Of a stretch of DNA of 64,000 nt, positions 1 to 6,526 are shown one piece after another. The notes under the pieces are model-generated. The model did not search any database. It was not told where the DNA came from and was given only the letters and a program-made list of their open reading frames with translations. Within the stretch, counting starts at the first letter, position 1. The number at the start of each line of letters is the position of its first letter. The position numbers and the translations under genes are program-made. Source of the DNA: Anaerovorax odorimutans (GTDB taxonomy: Bacteria > Bacillota > Clostridia > Peptostreptococcales > Anaerovoracaceae); contig NZ_JANFXK010000011.1 in the NCBI RefSeq assembly GCF_024459955.1, positions 1-64,000 of the forward strand, given 5' to 3'.

Positions 1-95
1 GGGCATCTGCTTTTGACGTTCCAGCGTCCGCGGATGCTCGTCTTTTTTGTTCTGTCTTTCTCTGCAATTCCCAAAAGCTTTTCTAAATCAAACAT
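1..95 (-). CDS. Hypothetical protein, 5' part only
   Basis: An open frame starts with ATG at 95 and runs off the left edge after about 31 codons. It begins MFDLEKLLGIAEKDRTKK. An AGGAGGAG Shine-Dalgarno sequence lies just upstream and the preceding gene stops at 107, so it is the last visible gene of the leftward operon of the integrative element. Too little is present for a family assignment. The charged start with no hydrophobic stretch suggests a soluble protein. Confidence 0.5.
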   Translation of the reverse strand, partial: MFDLEKLLGIAEKDRTKKTSIRGRWNVKSRC

Positions 96-106
96 ATTAC
101 TCCTCC

Positions 107-610
107 TTATTCCTCTTCGAGCGCTTGCTCTTCCTTATATTTTGGCAGCTTGTCCTTTAATTCTTGGTCTGTGACAGGTACGCCAATCAACTCAACGAAT
201 ACCCTTGTTCGTGGCGTTTCGAAAAGAGTAACACCTGCCCTCTTTAACCTTTGCTCCATCAAGAACAACGCCATTCGCTTGCTTGTCGCTTTCTGATATA
301 ACTTAAAATCGGGTAAGTCTTCCGGCCAGATCAGATAAAGACAATCTCCTACCTGACTGTCCAGTTCCGCTCCAATTAGGTTGTTTGTCGTTACCTCAAG
401 CGCCTTTGCCAGCGCTTCGATTTCTTCGAGTCTCGGTCTTACCTTAACCGCTTCAACCCGTTGCAGCCTAGATGGTTTGATCTTCGCAGCCTTAGCAAGC
501 TCTTCCTGTGTAATCCCTAACTTATCTCTTTGCGCAACGATATTGATCGCAATGTCGCAGTACAGGTCATAGCCCATTCGTTCCATAAATCCATTGTTGT
601 AATATTTCAT
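107..610 (-). CDS. XRE-family DNA-binding protein of the integrative element
   Basis: The 167-residue protein has a helix-turn-helix of the XRE/Cro type at about residues 24-80 (GITQEELAKAAKIKPSRLQR, then an LEEIEALAKALEV helix). A C-terminal part of about 85 residues follows that I do not recognise. The start at 610 is preceded by a good AAGGAG. It lies fifth in a leftward chain of small genes transcribed from the promoter near 1412-1440. That chain opposes the CI-like repressor at 1528, which fits a Cro-like or accessory regulator. The role is inferred from fold and position only. Confidence 0.75.
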   Translation of the reverse strand: MKYYNNGFMERMGYDLYCDIAINIVAQRDKLGITQEELAKAAKIKPSRLQRVEAVKVRPRLEEIEALAKALEVTTNNLIGAELDSQVGDCLYLIWPEDLPDFKLYQKATSKRMALFLMEQRLKRAGVTLFETPRTRVFVELIGVPVTDQELKDKLPKYKEEQALEEE

Positions 611-628
611 TTTCCTTCTCCTTATCTG

Positions 629-823
629 CTAAATCTCACGGGCAACGGCTTCGTTGTCCTCGTACACCGGCCCGCTCCCGATCCAGCTGTATTCGTCTCC
701 ACACCCAAACAAATTTCCAAGCTTGTTCGTGGCCTCGTCAACGTTTGACGCCCATACCTGTAAGTGGGTTCTTTCCTTTGTCTTCCTGTGTTCTATTCCA
801 ACTCTGTAAAGGTACTGTTTCAT
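629..823 (-). CDS. Small hypothetical protein of the integrative element
   Basis: This is a 64-residue, predominantly polar protein (MKQYLYRVGIEHRKTKERTH at the start) with no membrane segment or recognised motif. An AAAGGAGAGG Shine-Dalgarno sequence lies directly upstream of the ATG, and the gene is tightly packed with its neighbours on the same strand. It is probably real, because the spacing and ribosome site match the rest of the operon. No function can be assigned. Confidence 0.6.
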   Translation of the reverse strand: MKQYLYRVGIEHRKTKERTHLQVWASNVDEATNKLGNLFGCGDEYSWIGSGPVYEDNEAVAREI

Positions 824-861
824 CTTCCTCTCCTTTCAATTCCCTCCCAGCCCCATCAGCT

Positions 862-966
862 CTATACGCCATACTCGTACAGGCAGCCAGTCAGCCATAG
901 GGGTATAAAAATTACTGCTGCGATTAAGCATGTCCATAAAAAAAGTTCTTCGATTAAAACTTTCAT
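862..966 (-). CDS. 34-residue membrane peptide
   Basis: The frame reads MKVLIEELFLWTCLIAAVIF and continues with IPLWLTGCLYEYGV before a TAG. One hydrophobic segment covers roughly residues 8-28. A GGTGAGG ribosome site precedes the ATG by three bases. It sits between the excisionase-like gene (stop at 971) and the 64-residue gene, so it fills a gap in the leftward operon that would otherwise be empty. No homologue is recognised. Small single-span proteins of this kind are common in phages and integrative elements. Confidence 0.55.
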   Translation of the reverse strand: MKVLIEELFLWTCLIAAVIFIPLWLTGCLYEYGV

Positions 967-970
967 ACCC

Positions 971-1177
971 TCACCTTTCTTGCTCTCTCCTTGCTTTGCT
1001 TTCCGACCTTGCTCGATCTTTTAGATACTCTCTGAGAGAGTCAACCGGAATCTTCCAATTTGCCCCCTCTCTGTAGGCGGGCATAATTCCCGTCTTGCAT
1101 TGATCTAAAATGGTGCCTTTACGTGTTTGAAGCACTTTTGCGACTTGTTCCGGGGTGTAGACCAATAACTCTTCCAT
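971..1177 (-). CDS. Excisionase-like helix-turn-helix protein
   Basis: With the ATG at 1177 this is a 68-residue protein: LLVYTPEQVAKVLQTRKGTI, then a wing ending in ANWKIPVDSLREYL. That is the pattern of the small HTH_17/excisionase (Xis) family: a MerR-like helix, a turn, and a strand with the W-I-P-x-xxL-xx-(Y/F) signature. A longer in-frame extension to 1324 is rejected, because AGGAGG lies correctly spaced only before 1177 and the extension overlaps the next gene. The protein probably bends DNA at attachment sites to favour excision by the integrase at 3860-5056. Confidence 0.75.
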   Translation of the reverse strand: MEELLVYTPEQVAKVLQTRKGTILDQCKTGIMPAYREGANWKIPVDSLREYLKDRARSESKARREQER

Positions 1178-1190
1178 TTTTCTTGCCTCC

Positions 1191-1367
1191 TTATCCTGTT
1201 TTCTTGGTTTTTTCTTGTGGCTTACCATCCTTCTTAATCTCCGCCGCTTTAAAGGCGATCCCCTCTCCGAAATAAAGCAGTTTCTCTCTTTCGCTTTCGG
1301 AAAGTTCCGGAAGTACCTTTTCAAAAGTCTTTATGACTCTTTCTTCTGTGGCTTTTGGTTGTCCCAT
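1191..1367 (-). CDS. 58-residue hypothetical, first gene of the leftward element operon
   Basis: The frame starts MGQPKATEERVIKTFEKVLP and ends with a lysine-rich tail. An AAAAGGAGGTGAAAAG ribosome site of near-ideal sequence precedes the ATG. It is the first gene downstream of the divergent promoter at 1412-1440, so it is expressed when the repressor is off. The sequence (ELSESEREKLLYFGEGIAFK) is helical and charged. It resembles small proteins found beside repressors in Firmicutes phages, but I cannot name a family. Confidence 0.6.
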   Translation of the reverse strand: MGQPKATEERVIKTFEKVLPELSESEREKLLYFGEGIAFKAAEIKKDGKPQEKTKKTG

Positions 1368-1404
1368 CTTTTCACCTCCTTTTCAGCATGACTCATTGTG
1401 TTTA

Positions 1405-1463
1405 TGTTGCTATTATATGTCTTTTTGTTGCATATGTCAATATCATATTTGTGCTTTTGTTGC
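1405..1463. promoter_or_regulatory. Three direct TGTTGC boxes, candidate operator of the CI-like repressor
   Basis: The core GTTGC occurs at 1406-1410, 1427-1431 and 1459-1463, all in the same orientation and each inside a T-rich stretch. The start-to-start spacings are 21 and 32 bases, close to two and three helical turns. The boxes cover the leftward promoter and the region upstream of the rightward one, where an XRE repressor would be expected to act. Confidence 0.5.
1412..1440 (-). promoter_or_regulatory. Consensus sigma-A promoter of the leftward element operon
   Basis: On the minus strand the region reads TTGACA (1440-1435), a 17-base spacer, then TATAAT (1417-1412). Both hexamers are perfect. 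Copies of TGTTGC lie over and beside it and are candidate repressor operators. Confidence 0.8.
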
Positions 1464-1472
1464 ATTTTTGTA

Positions 1473-1501
1473 TTGACATTCTTTCTTTACTGCATTACAA
1501 T
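1473..1501 (+). promoter_or_regulatory. Promoter of the CI-like repressor gene
   Basis: TTGACA at 1473-1478, a 17-base spacer and TACAAT at 1496-1501 precede the repressor start at 1528. It is divergent from the promoter at 1412-1440, which gives a compact genetic-switch layout. Confidence 0.75.
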
Positions 1502-1527
1502 GACGGTAAAGGCGGTGAAGTTAATAA

Positions 1528-1896
1528 ATGGATACACAGATTAAACTTTTAAGAAAAAAACTCGGGCTAACACAGCAAGAATTTGCAAACCGATTAAATA
1601 TCAAAAGAGGGACAATTGCTAATTATGAAATAGGAAGAAATGAACCTATTGATGCTGTAATATCGCTTATTTGCAAAGAATTTAATGTAAACGAAGAGTG
1701 GTTTCGCACTGGTAAAGGCGAAATGTTCATTGAAATAGATCCAGAAAACAAATTAATGGAATGGGCTGGCACGGTATTGAGTGAAACGGACGAATCATTT
1801 AGAAAACGGTTCGTAAAGATGCTCATGGAACTTGATGAACAGGATTGGGTAACTTTGGAAAAAATGGCTTTAAAGCTATATAATAAAAAAGACTAG
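1528..1896 (+). CDS. CI-like XRE repressor without a cleavage domain
   Basis: This 122-residue protein has an N-terminal HTH: LRKKLGLTQQEFANRLNIKR, then TIANYEIGRNEP. This is the classic Cro/CI arrangement, followed by the NVNEEWFRTGKGEMF tail typical of Firmicutes phage and ICE repressors. The C-terminal 45 residues are helical. There is no S24 peptidase domain and no Ala-Gly cleavage site, so RecA-stimulated self-cleavage is not expected. AAGGCGGTG acts as the ribosome site. The gene diverges from the small-gene operon and converges with the LexA-box peptide gene, so induction may need another factor. Confidence 0.85.
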   Translation: MDTQIKLLRKKLGLTQQEFANRLNIKRGTIANYEIGRNEPIDAVISLICKEFNVNEEWFRTGKGEMFIEIDPENKLMEWAGTVLSETDESFRKRFVKMLMELDEQDWVTLEKMALKLYNKKD

Positions 1897-1911
1897 TTTT
1901 ACCTAGTCTTT
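1888..1911. terminator. Hairpin shared by two convergent genes
   Basis: Nine-base arms, AAAGACTAG and CTAGTCTTT, flank a six-base loop. The repressor stop codon and the stop of the opposing 35-residue gene both lie inside the arms. On the minus strand the stem is followed by TTTTTTATT, a good terminator tail. On the plus strand the tail is weak. Confidence 0.7.
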
Positions 1912-2010
1912 CAGAAATGCTTTAATGAAGTACAATATCCGTTCTACCTGTTTTTCATCAGCTTTATTTAGCATTTCAATAATGAGTTCGATTCGTTCGT
2001 CCTTGTTCAC
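1903..2010 (-). CDS. 35-residue peptide under a LexA-box promoter
   Basis: A GTG start at 2010, with AGGAGGTG upstream, gives a charged helical peptide (NKDERIELIIEMLNKADEKQ, then VERILYFIKAFLKD) ending at TAG. It is convergent with the CI-like repressor and shares its terminator hairpin. Its own promoter holds a perfect GAAC-N4-GTTC LexA box. Similar short charged helical peptides occur beside repressors in Firmicutes mobile elements. A plausible inferred role is an SOS-induced modulator or antirepressor of the neighbouring repressor, which cannot cleave itself. Confidence 0.55.
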   Translation of the reverse strand: MNKDERIELIIEMLNKADEKQVERILYFIKAFLKD

Positions 2011-2051
2011 TTGCCACACCTCCTGGAAGGATGTTCGCCGAAGATAAATAT

Positions 2052-2080
2052 AGTATAGAACATACGTTCTTATTTTGCAA
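2052..2080 (-). promoter_or_regulatory. Promoter with a LexA (SOS) box in its spacer
   Basis: On the minus strand TTGCAA (2080-2075) is followed by a 17-base spacer and TATACT (2057-2052). The spacer contains GAAC-GTAT-GTTC (2069-2058), a perfect match to the GAAC-N4-GTTC box bound by LexA/DinR in Bacillota. The site points at the 35-residue gene 42 bases away. Confidence 0.7.
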
Positions 2081-2185
2081 TGAAAGTTTTTTACAGTAAA
2101 CGGTATCGAAATGTAGAAACTGTTTATATTTAGAGGCTGAAACGGATATAAAAAAATTATTGTAATTTTTTAGTAGGTGAAAAAT

Positions 2186-2689
2186 ATGAAAATGAAAGTG
2201 CTCGGTGTCATTTTAATCGTGTTTGGCGTTTTAGGAGGCGTTGGACTCTTGCTCGAAGGTGATCCTGATGCTTTAGGTGGACTTATTCTAATCGCAATCG
2301 GCCTCTTCCTTTACAAGAGGGCCCGCCAACGCACTATGACTACCTATACATGGCAAGAGCCATTCCAATCCAGTGCAGTGACAGATACACCAACAAGCCA
2401 GAAAGTCCAAGATGAGGAAGACCGACGAAAGGATCAGGAACTAAGGGATTTACAACGGCGAGTTTTGCAAAATCAATATAACGATCAAATACATGAAGCT
2501 CGTTGTCCAAAATGTGGGTCAACAAGTCTTTCTGCTCATAAAAAGGGGTTTGGTGTTGGAAAAGCTGTCGTCGGAGTTTCGGTAATAGGCAATCCCATCG
2601 GGTTAATCCTCGGAAATTTCCGTGCAAAAAAAGTACGCGTTACGTGCTTGAAATGTGGACACCAATTTTGGGCCGGAAAGCGGAAGTAG
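2186..2689 (+). CDS. Membrane protein with C-terminal zinc ribbon
   Basis: Two hydrophobic segments open the protein (about residues 3-22 and 30-43 from the ATG at 2186). A charged, coiled-coil-like stretch follows (about 70-100). A zinc ribbon made of CPKCGSTS and CLKCGHQF ends it, with a glycine-rich, membrane-like insert between the two knuckles. AGGTGA sits five bases before the ATG at 2186. A GTG at 2177 in the same frame lacks such spacing. The gene is cargo of the integrative element, lying between the immunity region and the integrase. No known function is recognised. Confidence 0.65.
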   Translation: MKMKVLGVILIVFGVLGGVGLLLEGDPDALGGLILIAIGLFLYKRARQRTMTTYTWQEPFQSSAVTDTPTSQKVQDEEDRRKDQELRDLQRRVLQNQYNDQIHEARCPKCGSTSLSAHKKGFGVGKAVVGVSVIGNPIGLILGNFRAKKVRVTCLKCGHQFWAGKRK

Positions 2690-2760
2690 TGAAGATGTGC
2701 AAGGGGGATATTTGATAGGGATCGGGAGCCTTAGTTGCAGCTTTAAATGGAGAAAATATT

Positions 2761-3708
2761 ATGAATAAAATCGAATTACAAATAAAAGGGACGCCGATTA
2801 TATTTACTGGTGACTCCGTTACATACAACGGTAAAGAATTTTTCTATCATAAAATGAAGGGCATCAAGCATCTTAATACTGAAACGCCTTCTATTACATT
2901 TATATATGACGAGGAGGCCGTACAAATTCCGTATGATCCAAGCGATCAGGCTATTATGGAGCAAATTTTCAAAGAAATCACTGCTACAGTGCGAGCAGCA
3001 AGTGAAACTCCGCTTTCCCCCTCGCCAGATGAACTGACTGCCCTGCTTGACGATTTTCAACTCCCACCGTTGGACCCTCCTGCTTCGAAAGTTCAACCGC
3101 AGCAGCAGCGCCATGATTACAAGCAAGATAAGGTAAACACGATGAAATACGACAAAACAAAGCTTTGCAACTCTTGCGGAAAAAGAATCGCCAAGTCCGC
3201 CAAAGCATGTCCTTATTGTGGAGCGAAAAATAAAAGACCAATTCATAAGCGCTGGTGGTTTATTGTAGCCTGTGTTCTTATCGTATCAATAATAGTAGGC
3301 TCTACTTTGGATAATGCTGACACTACCTCTCCTACCGGGTCCACTGAAAACACATCTGCTGAGACAACGAAAACGACCAAACCAACCGAAGGAGTTTTAA
3401 CGATTGCTCCAGGTGATCTCTTGGAAAAATACGAGGAAAATGAGGTCAAGGGCGATGAAATTTATGCTGAAAAAATGATGAAGCTAACCGGCGTGATTGA
3501 TGATATCGGAAAAGATATCATGGAAGACGTTTACATAACCTTTAAAGTGAATGATGAGTACTCCTTTACTTCGGTACAATGCTTCTTCTCAGATGATGAA
3601 CAAATAAAAAAGGTAATGGATCTAAAACCCGGCCAGAAGATAACAATTGTTGGACGGTGTGATGGAAAGTTTGGCAATGTCCTTATAAAAGATTGCAAAA
3701 TAGAATAG
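2761..3708 (+). CDS. Zinc-ribbon, single-span protein with extracytoplasmic OB-like domain
   Basis: The 315-residue protein opens with a domain of about 75 residues of unknown type, then a proline-rich linker. A zinc ribbon with CNSCGKRI and CPYCGAKN follows at about residues 136-157. One membrane segment at about 168-182 (WWFIVACVLIVSIIVGS) leads into a Ser/Thr-rich linker. The C-terminal domain of about 100 residues resembles the tRNA_anti-like OB fold seen in putative exported proteins (YEENEVKGDEIYAEKMMKLTG, then GQKITIVGRC). GGAG precedes the ATG. It is probably co-transcribed with the zinc-ribbon gene upstream. Both look like element cargo that senses or binds something at the envelope. 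Confidence 0.65.
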   Translation: MNKIELQIKGTPIIFTGDSVTYNGKEFFYHKMKGIKHLNTETPSITFIYDEEAVQIPYDPSDQAIMEQIFKEITATVRAASETPLSPSPDELTALLDDFQLPPLDPPASKVQPQQQRHDYKQDKVNTMKYDKTKLCNSCGKRIAKSAKACPYCGAKNKRPIHKRWWFIVACVLIVSIIVGSTLDNADTTSPTGSTENTSAETTKTTKPTEGVLTIAPGDLLEKYEENEVKGDEIYAEKMMKLTGVIDDIGKDIMEDVYITFKVNDEYSFTSVQCFFSDDEQIKKVMDLKPGQKITIVGRCDGKFGNVLIKDCKIE

Positions 3709-3802
3709 CTAATAAAACAAAAGCCCCCATCTCTGGGAGCTAATGCCTACGGCCGTACATGGTACAGCAACGTATCTCGCAAATACATTGTATCATGTAC
3801 AG

Positions 3803-3830
3803 CCGGGGCATTGCAAGCCCTGGTATTTTT
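3803..3830 (+). terminator. Probable terminator before the integrase gene
   Basis: CCGGGGC and GCCCTGG pair over a seven-base loop with one G-T wobble, followed by TATTTTT. It lies between the zinc-ribbon cargo genes and the integrase start at 3860. Confidence 0.5.
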
Positions 3831-3859
3831 GTACCCAAAATTCAGAAAGGAATGATACA

Positions 3860-5056
3860 ATGGCAGGAAAAACAAACTGTACAATCAACGGGAAAGATTA
3901 TTTCCGCATCCGCAGAAAAGTTGGAAAGAAGCTCAACAAACACGGCGAATGGGTCGACGATATAAAAAGCTTCTACGGCACCAGCAAAAAGGCCGCGGAA
4001 AAGCAATACGAAATCTGGAAAGAAGAGCAGAAAAACAAAAGCAAAAAGAAAGACGGCCGCGCGCCATTCGGAGACTTTGCCAAGTTTTTCGCGGAGCAAG
4101 TCTTCGCGGTTGACACCAGCTACTCCGAAGGAACGGTGAAACTTTATACCAGCGCATATAAAAACCACATAGCCAAGGATTTTAAGCTCTGCGGGATGAT
4201 TCTGGCCGACATGACAGCTGAGGACATCCAGCTCTTTTATAACCGTCTAACATGCACACAGTCCGCCATGAAGTCGGTCAATAAATTCATGGTGCTGCTT
4301 TTTAAATACTTGTCGAGGGCCGGGTATTGTCAGAACCTCATGGCCGGCATTGTGATCCCCACAAAAGAAGCAAAGAAAATCCAGGACGGCACCAGGAAAA
4401 CGGTTCCTGCTACGGAGCTGGCCTCGTTGAAAGAAGAGGTGGAAATCTGGGAAGATTGGGAGCTGGAGACAATCATGGAGCATATAGAAGGTTATCGGCT
4501 GCGGTTTTTCATCATACTGTGCGTGGCAACCGGCCTGCGGATCTCCGAAGAGTTTGCCATAAAATATAGCGATTTTCGAGATGGCCAGCTATACATAGAC
4601 CGCCAATATAAATATGGGAAGCTGATTCCTCCAAAACACGATTCCTACCGTTCCATCCCTATTCACCCTATGGTGGCCAGAGAGCTGGAGCTGCATCGTG
4701 AATGGCATGAGAGAGAAATGGAGCGCAATAAGTACAAAACCGATTTTGTCTTCACCACGAAGACAGGCAGCCTATTGGAGTATCAAAACGCCCGCAGGTC
4801 CTTGCAGCGTTTTTATAACCGCATCACGGACGAAAAAGGAAAGCAACTGATCACGCCGAAAAAGTTTCATGCCTACCGGGCGACTTTCGGGACGAACCTC
4901 TGCCGCCAGGGCGTCCGCATCGAAGTGGTCAGTAAGTTAATGGGGCACAAGAGCGTGGAAGTCACCCAGAAATATTACATCAACATCAACACCGAAGACC
5001 GCCAGGGAGCCGTAGAAACGCTGCCTGACTACACGAAAAATTTAGCCACTTTTTAG
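3860..5056 (+). CDS. Tyrosine-family site-specific integrase
   Basis: The 398-residue protein has an N-terminal arm-binding domain (about 10-60), a SAM-like core-binding domain (about 70-165) and a catalytic domain. The catalytic residues are visible: Arg227 in TGLRISE, His337 and Arg340 in HAYR, His363 in LMGHKS and Tyr372 in TQKYY. The ATG at 3860 is used because AAAGG lies upstream; an upstream in-frame extension to 3743 has no ribosome site. The gene points at the 3' end of the tRNA-fMet gene 118 bases away, the usual position for an integrase that recombines into a tRNA gene. Confidence 0.93.
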   Translation: MAGKTNCTINGKDYFRIRRKVGKKLNKHGEWVDDIKSFYGTSKKAAEKQYEIWKEEQKNKSKKKDGRAPFGDFAKFFAEQVFAVDTSYSEGTVKLYTSAYKNHIAKDFKLCGMILADMTAEDIQLFYNRLTCTQSAMKSVNKFMVLLFKYLSRAGYCQNLMAGIVIPTKEAKKIQDGTRKTVPATELASLKEEVEIWEDWELETIMEHIEGYRLRFFIILCVATGLRISEEFAIKYSDFRDGQLYIDRQYKYGKLIPPKHDSYRSIPIHPMVARELELHREWHEREMERNKYKTDFVFTTKTGSLLEYQNARRSLQRFYNRITDEKGKQLITPKKFHAYRATFGTNLCRQGVRIEVVSKLMGHKSVEVTQKYYININTEDRQGAVETLPDYTKNLATF

Positions 5057-5061
5057 CCACT
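5041..5061 (+). repeat. Direct repeat at the integrase 3' end
   Basis: TTTAGCCACT occurs at 5041-5050 and again at 5052-5061, overlapping the last codons of the integrase. Short repeats here could be arm-type integrase sites, but the sequence alone does not prove it. Confidence 0.4.
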
Positions 5062-5137
5062 TTCGCAAAAAACAAATAGGGTTTTTGGGGTATTTCAGGG
5101 AACTAAACGAGACTAAAAAGAATAGATAAAAAATAAA

Positions 5138-5165
5138 CCGGAACGTTGCAATAACAGCGTTCCGG
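5138..5165 (-). terminator. Terminator of the tRNA operon
   Basis: An 11-base-pair stem (CCGGAACGTTG with CAGCGTTCCGG, one G-T pair) closes a CAATAA loop. On the minus strand it is followed by TTTATTTTTTATC. It lies nine bases beyond the 3' end of the tRNA-fMet gene. Confidence 0.8.
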
Positions 5166-5173
5166 CGTTCATT

Positions 5174-5249
<76 letters not shown>

Positions 5250-5270
5250 ATATCAATTATTAAATTAAGT

Positions 5271-5359
5271 TGGTGCCGAAGACCGGGGTCGAACCGGTAC
5301 GATCGGTAAGGATCACGGGATTTTAAGTCCCGCGTGTCTGCCAATTCCACCACTTCGGC
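5271..5359 (-). tRNA. tRNA-Leu (TAA)
   Basis: The minus strand gives an 89-base class II tRNA with acceptor GCCGAAG/CTTCGGC, discriminator A and encoded CCA. The anticodon loop is ACTTAAAAT with TAA. The long variable arm (GTGATCCTTACCGATCGTAC) is as expected for leucine. Confidence 0.93.
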
Positions 5360-5396
5360 AAATACTTCGGGAGCCGTTCCCCGAATGTTCAAAAGT

Positions 5397-5471
5397 TGGC
5401 TCCAAGGGTGGGGCTCGAACCCACAGCCTACCGGTTAACAGCCGGTTGCTCCACCATTGAGCTACCTTGGA
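5397..5471 (-). tRNA. tRNA-Asn (GTT)
   Basis: The minus strand gives acceptor TCCAAGG/CCTTGGA, anticodon GTT in the loop CTGTTAA, the T-loop GGTTCGAGCCC and an encoded GCCA end. It is the first gene of the Asn-Leu-fMet operon. Confidence 0.93.
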
Positions 5472-5503
5472 ACATTTTGCCGCTTCTTCCGGCGACAAGT
5501 AGT

Positions 5504-5533
5504 ATTATACAATAGTATACCCGCATGTGTCAA
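5504..5533 (-). promoter_or_regulatory. Promoter of the tRNA operon
   Basis: On the minus strand TTGACA (5533-5528), an 18-base spacer and TATAAT (5509-5504) stand about 33 bases upstream of tRNA-Asn. Confidence 0.8.
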
Positions 5534-5673
5534 CAATTTTTTAAAGGAATTTATACTTTCCATAAAAAATACTTTATACCCCTGCAATTTGCCGACTCTA
5601 TTAGAATATGCAGGGTTCCCGTATTTATTCACGAAAATTTTATATTCTTCATTTTAATCTGGCACCGCTTGAC

Positions 5674-5714
5674 GGAAACAGGCCCCGGACCATTCTGTCC
5701 AAAGCCCTGTTTCC
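5674..5714 (-). terminator. Structured hairpin downstream of the YjdF-like gene
   Basis: GGAAACAGG and CCTGTTTCC form the outer stem, and GGAC/GTCC forms an inner stem over AGAATG. It starts seven bases after the stop of the 5722-6510 gene. No T-run follows, so it may stabilise or end the housekeeping transcript less efficiently. I see nothing else in the rest of 5534-5673. Confidence 0.5.
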
Positions 5715-5721
5715 CAATTTG

Positions 5722-6510
5722 TTATGCCGTTTTCGAGGGCTTTTCCTTCTGATCCTTATCCTTCTTTAACGTAGGAATAAATCTTGCGGCAAATCCCTTG
5801 CCTCTGTTTTTTATATAGATGAGTCCGAATACGGAAAAAGTCACTGCGCCCAAGAAGTTTACGAAGAGGTCGTGCATAGTATCGTAAAGTCCGATATCCA
5901 GATATTTGTCCCAGGTCTGTCCGTTCACCACCACGCTTTCCACATCCACATGGACCGGCACGTTGGCGCCGTCAGGATTGAGAGCTACGGAATTGAAAGC
6001 CGTGAGCCAAGTGTCTTTTTGCATGTCCTTGCCGAAGAACATATCCATCGAGCATTCGAAAAACTCCCACAGCACGCCGATGGTCATGGAAAAACAGAAG
6101 GCTACCAGAGCTACAAAGGCCGGTGAGAGGTTTATAGCGACCTTCTCGTGCCGGTTCAGTATATCGATCATGGCAAACCCTATGGCAGCGGCCAAAAACC
6201 CGTTCAAGGTGTGCAGCATGTCGTCCCAGCGGTCAAAGAGCACGTAATACTCCTTCACCTCACCCAGAATCTCCGCGGCAAAGATAAAGCAGATGATGAT
6301 GATCTCCAGAGTGTTGGGCAGCACAATGTGCAGTTTGCTGGATAAAAACGACGGCAAAAGTAAAAGGATCAGCGTCAGCGCGCAGGTGAACACATTATCC
6401 CAATTATGGTTGAAGATCTGCGCGATCATTACTGCTACCACCAACACTCGGATAACAATATAAACAACTACCTTTCCCTTACCAACCTGACTGATTTCCT
6501 TACCGCTCAC
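5722..6510 (-). CDS. YjdF-like (DUF2238) integral membrane protein
   Basis: The 262-residue protein has about six hydrophobic segments and the conserved WDDMLHTLNGFL and GVLWEFFECSMD stretches of the YjdF/DUF2238 membrane family, whose biochemical role is unknown. A polar domain of about 50 residues (DGANVPVHVDVESVVVNGQT) lies between the last two spans, followed by DTMHDLFVNFLGA and a lysine-rich cytoplasmic tail. It is the last gene of the leftward block, 16 bases after the TPR gene. Family assignment is by motif; no function can be given. Confidence 0.75.
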   Translation of the reverse strand: MSGKEISQVGKGKVVVYIVIRVLVVAVMIAQIFNHNWDNVFTCALTLILLLLPSFLSSKLHIVLPNTLEIIIICFIFAAEILGEVKEYYVLFDRWDDMLHTLNGFLAAAIGFAMIDILNRHEKVAINLSPAFVALVAFCFSMTIGVLWEFFECSMDMFFGKDMQKDTWLTAFNSVALNPDGANVPVHVDVESVVVNGQTWDKYLDIGLYDTMHDLFVNFLGAVTFSVFGLIYIKNRGKGFAARFIPTLKKDKDQKEKPSKTA

Positions 6511-6526
6511 GTTACCGTTCTCCTCT

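Noticed and set aside
971-1324. Longer version of the excisionase-like gene
   Set aside because: The extra 49 residues have no ribosome site and overlap the better-supported 58-residue gene; AGGAGG fixes the start at 1177.
3712-3745. Terminator after the second zinc-ribbon gene
   Set aside because: The AGCCCCCA/TGGGAGCT stem has a mismatch and no T-run. The hairpin at 3803-3830 is a better candidate.
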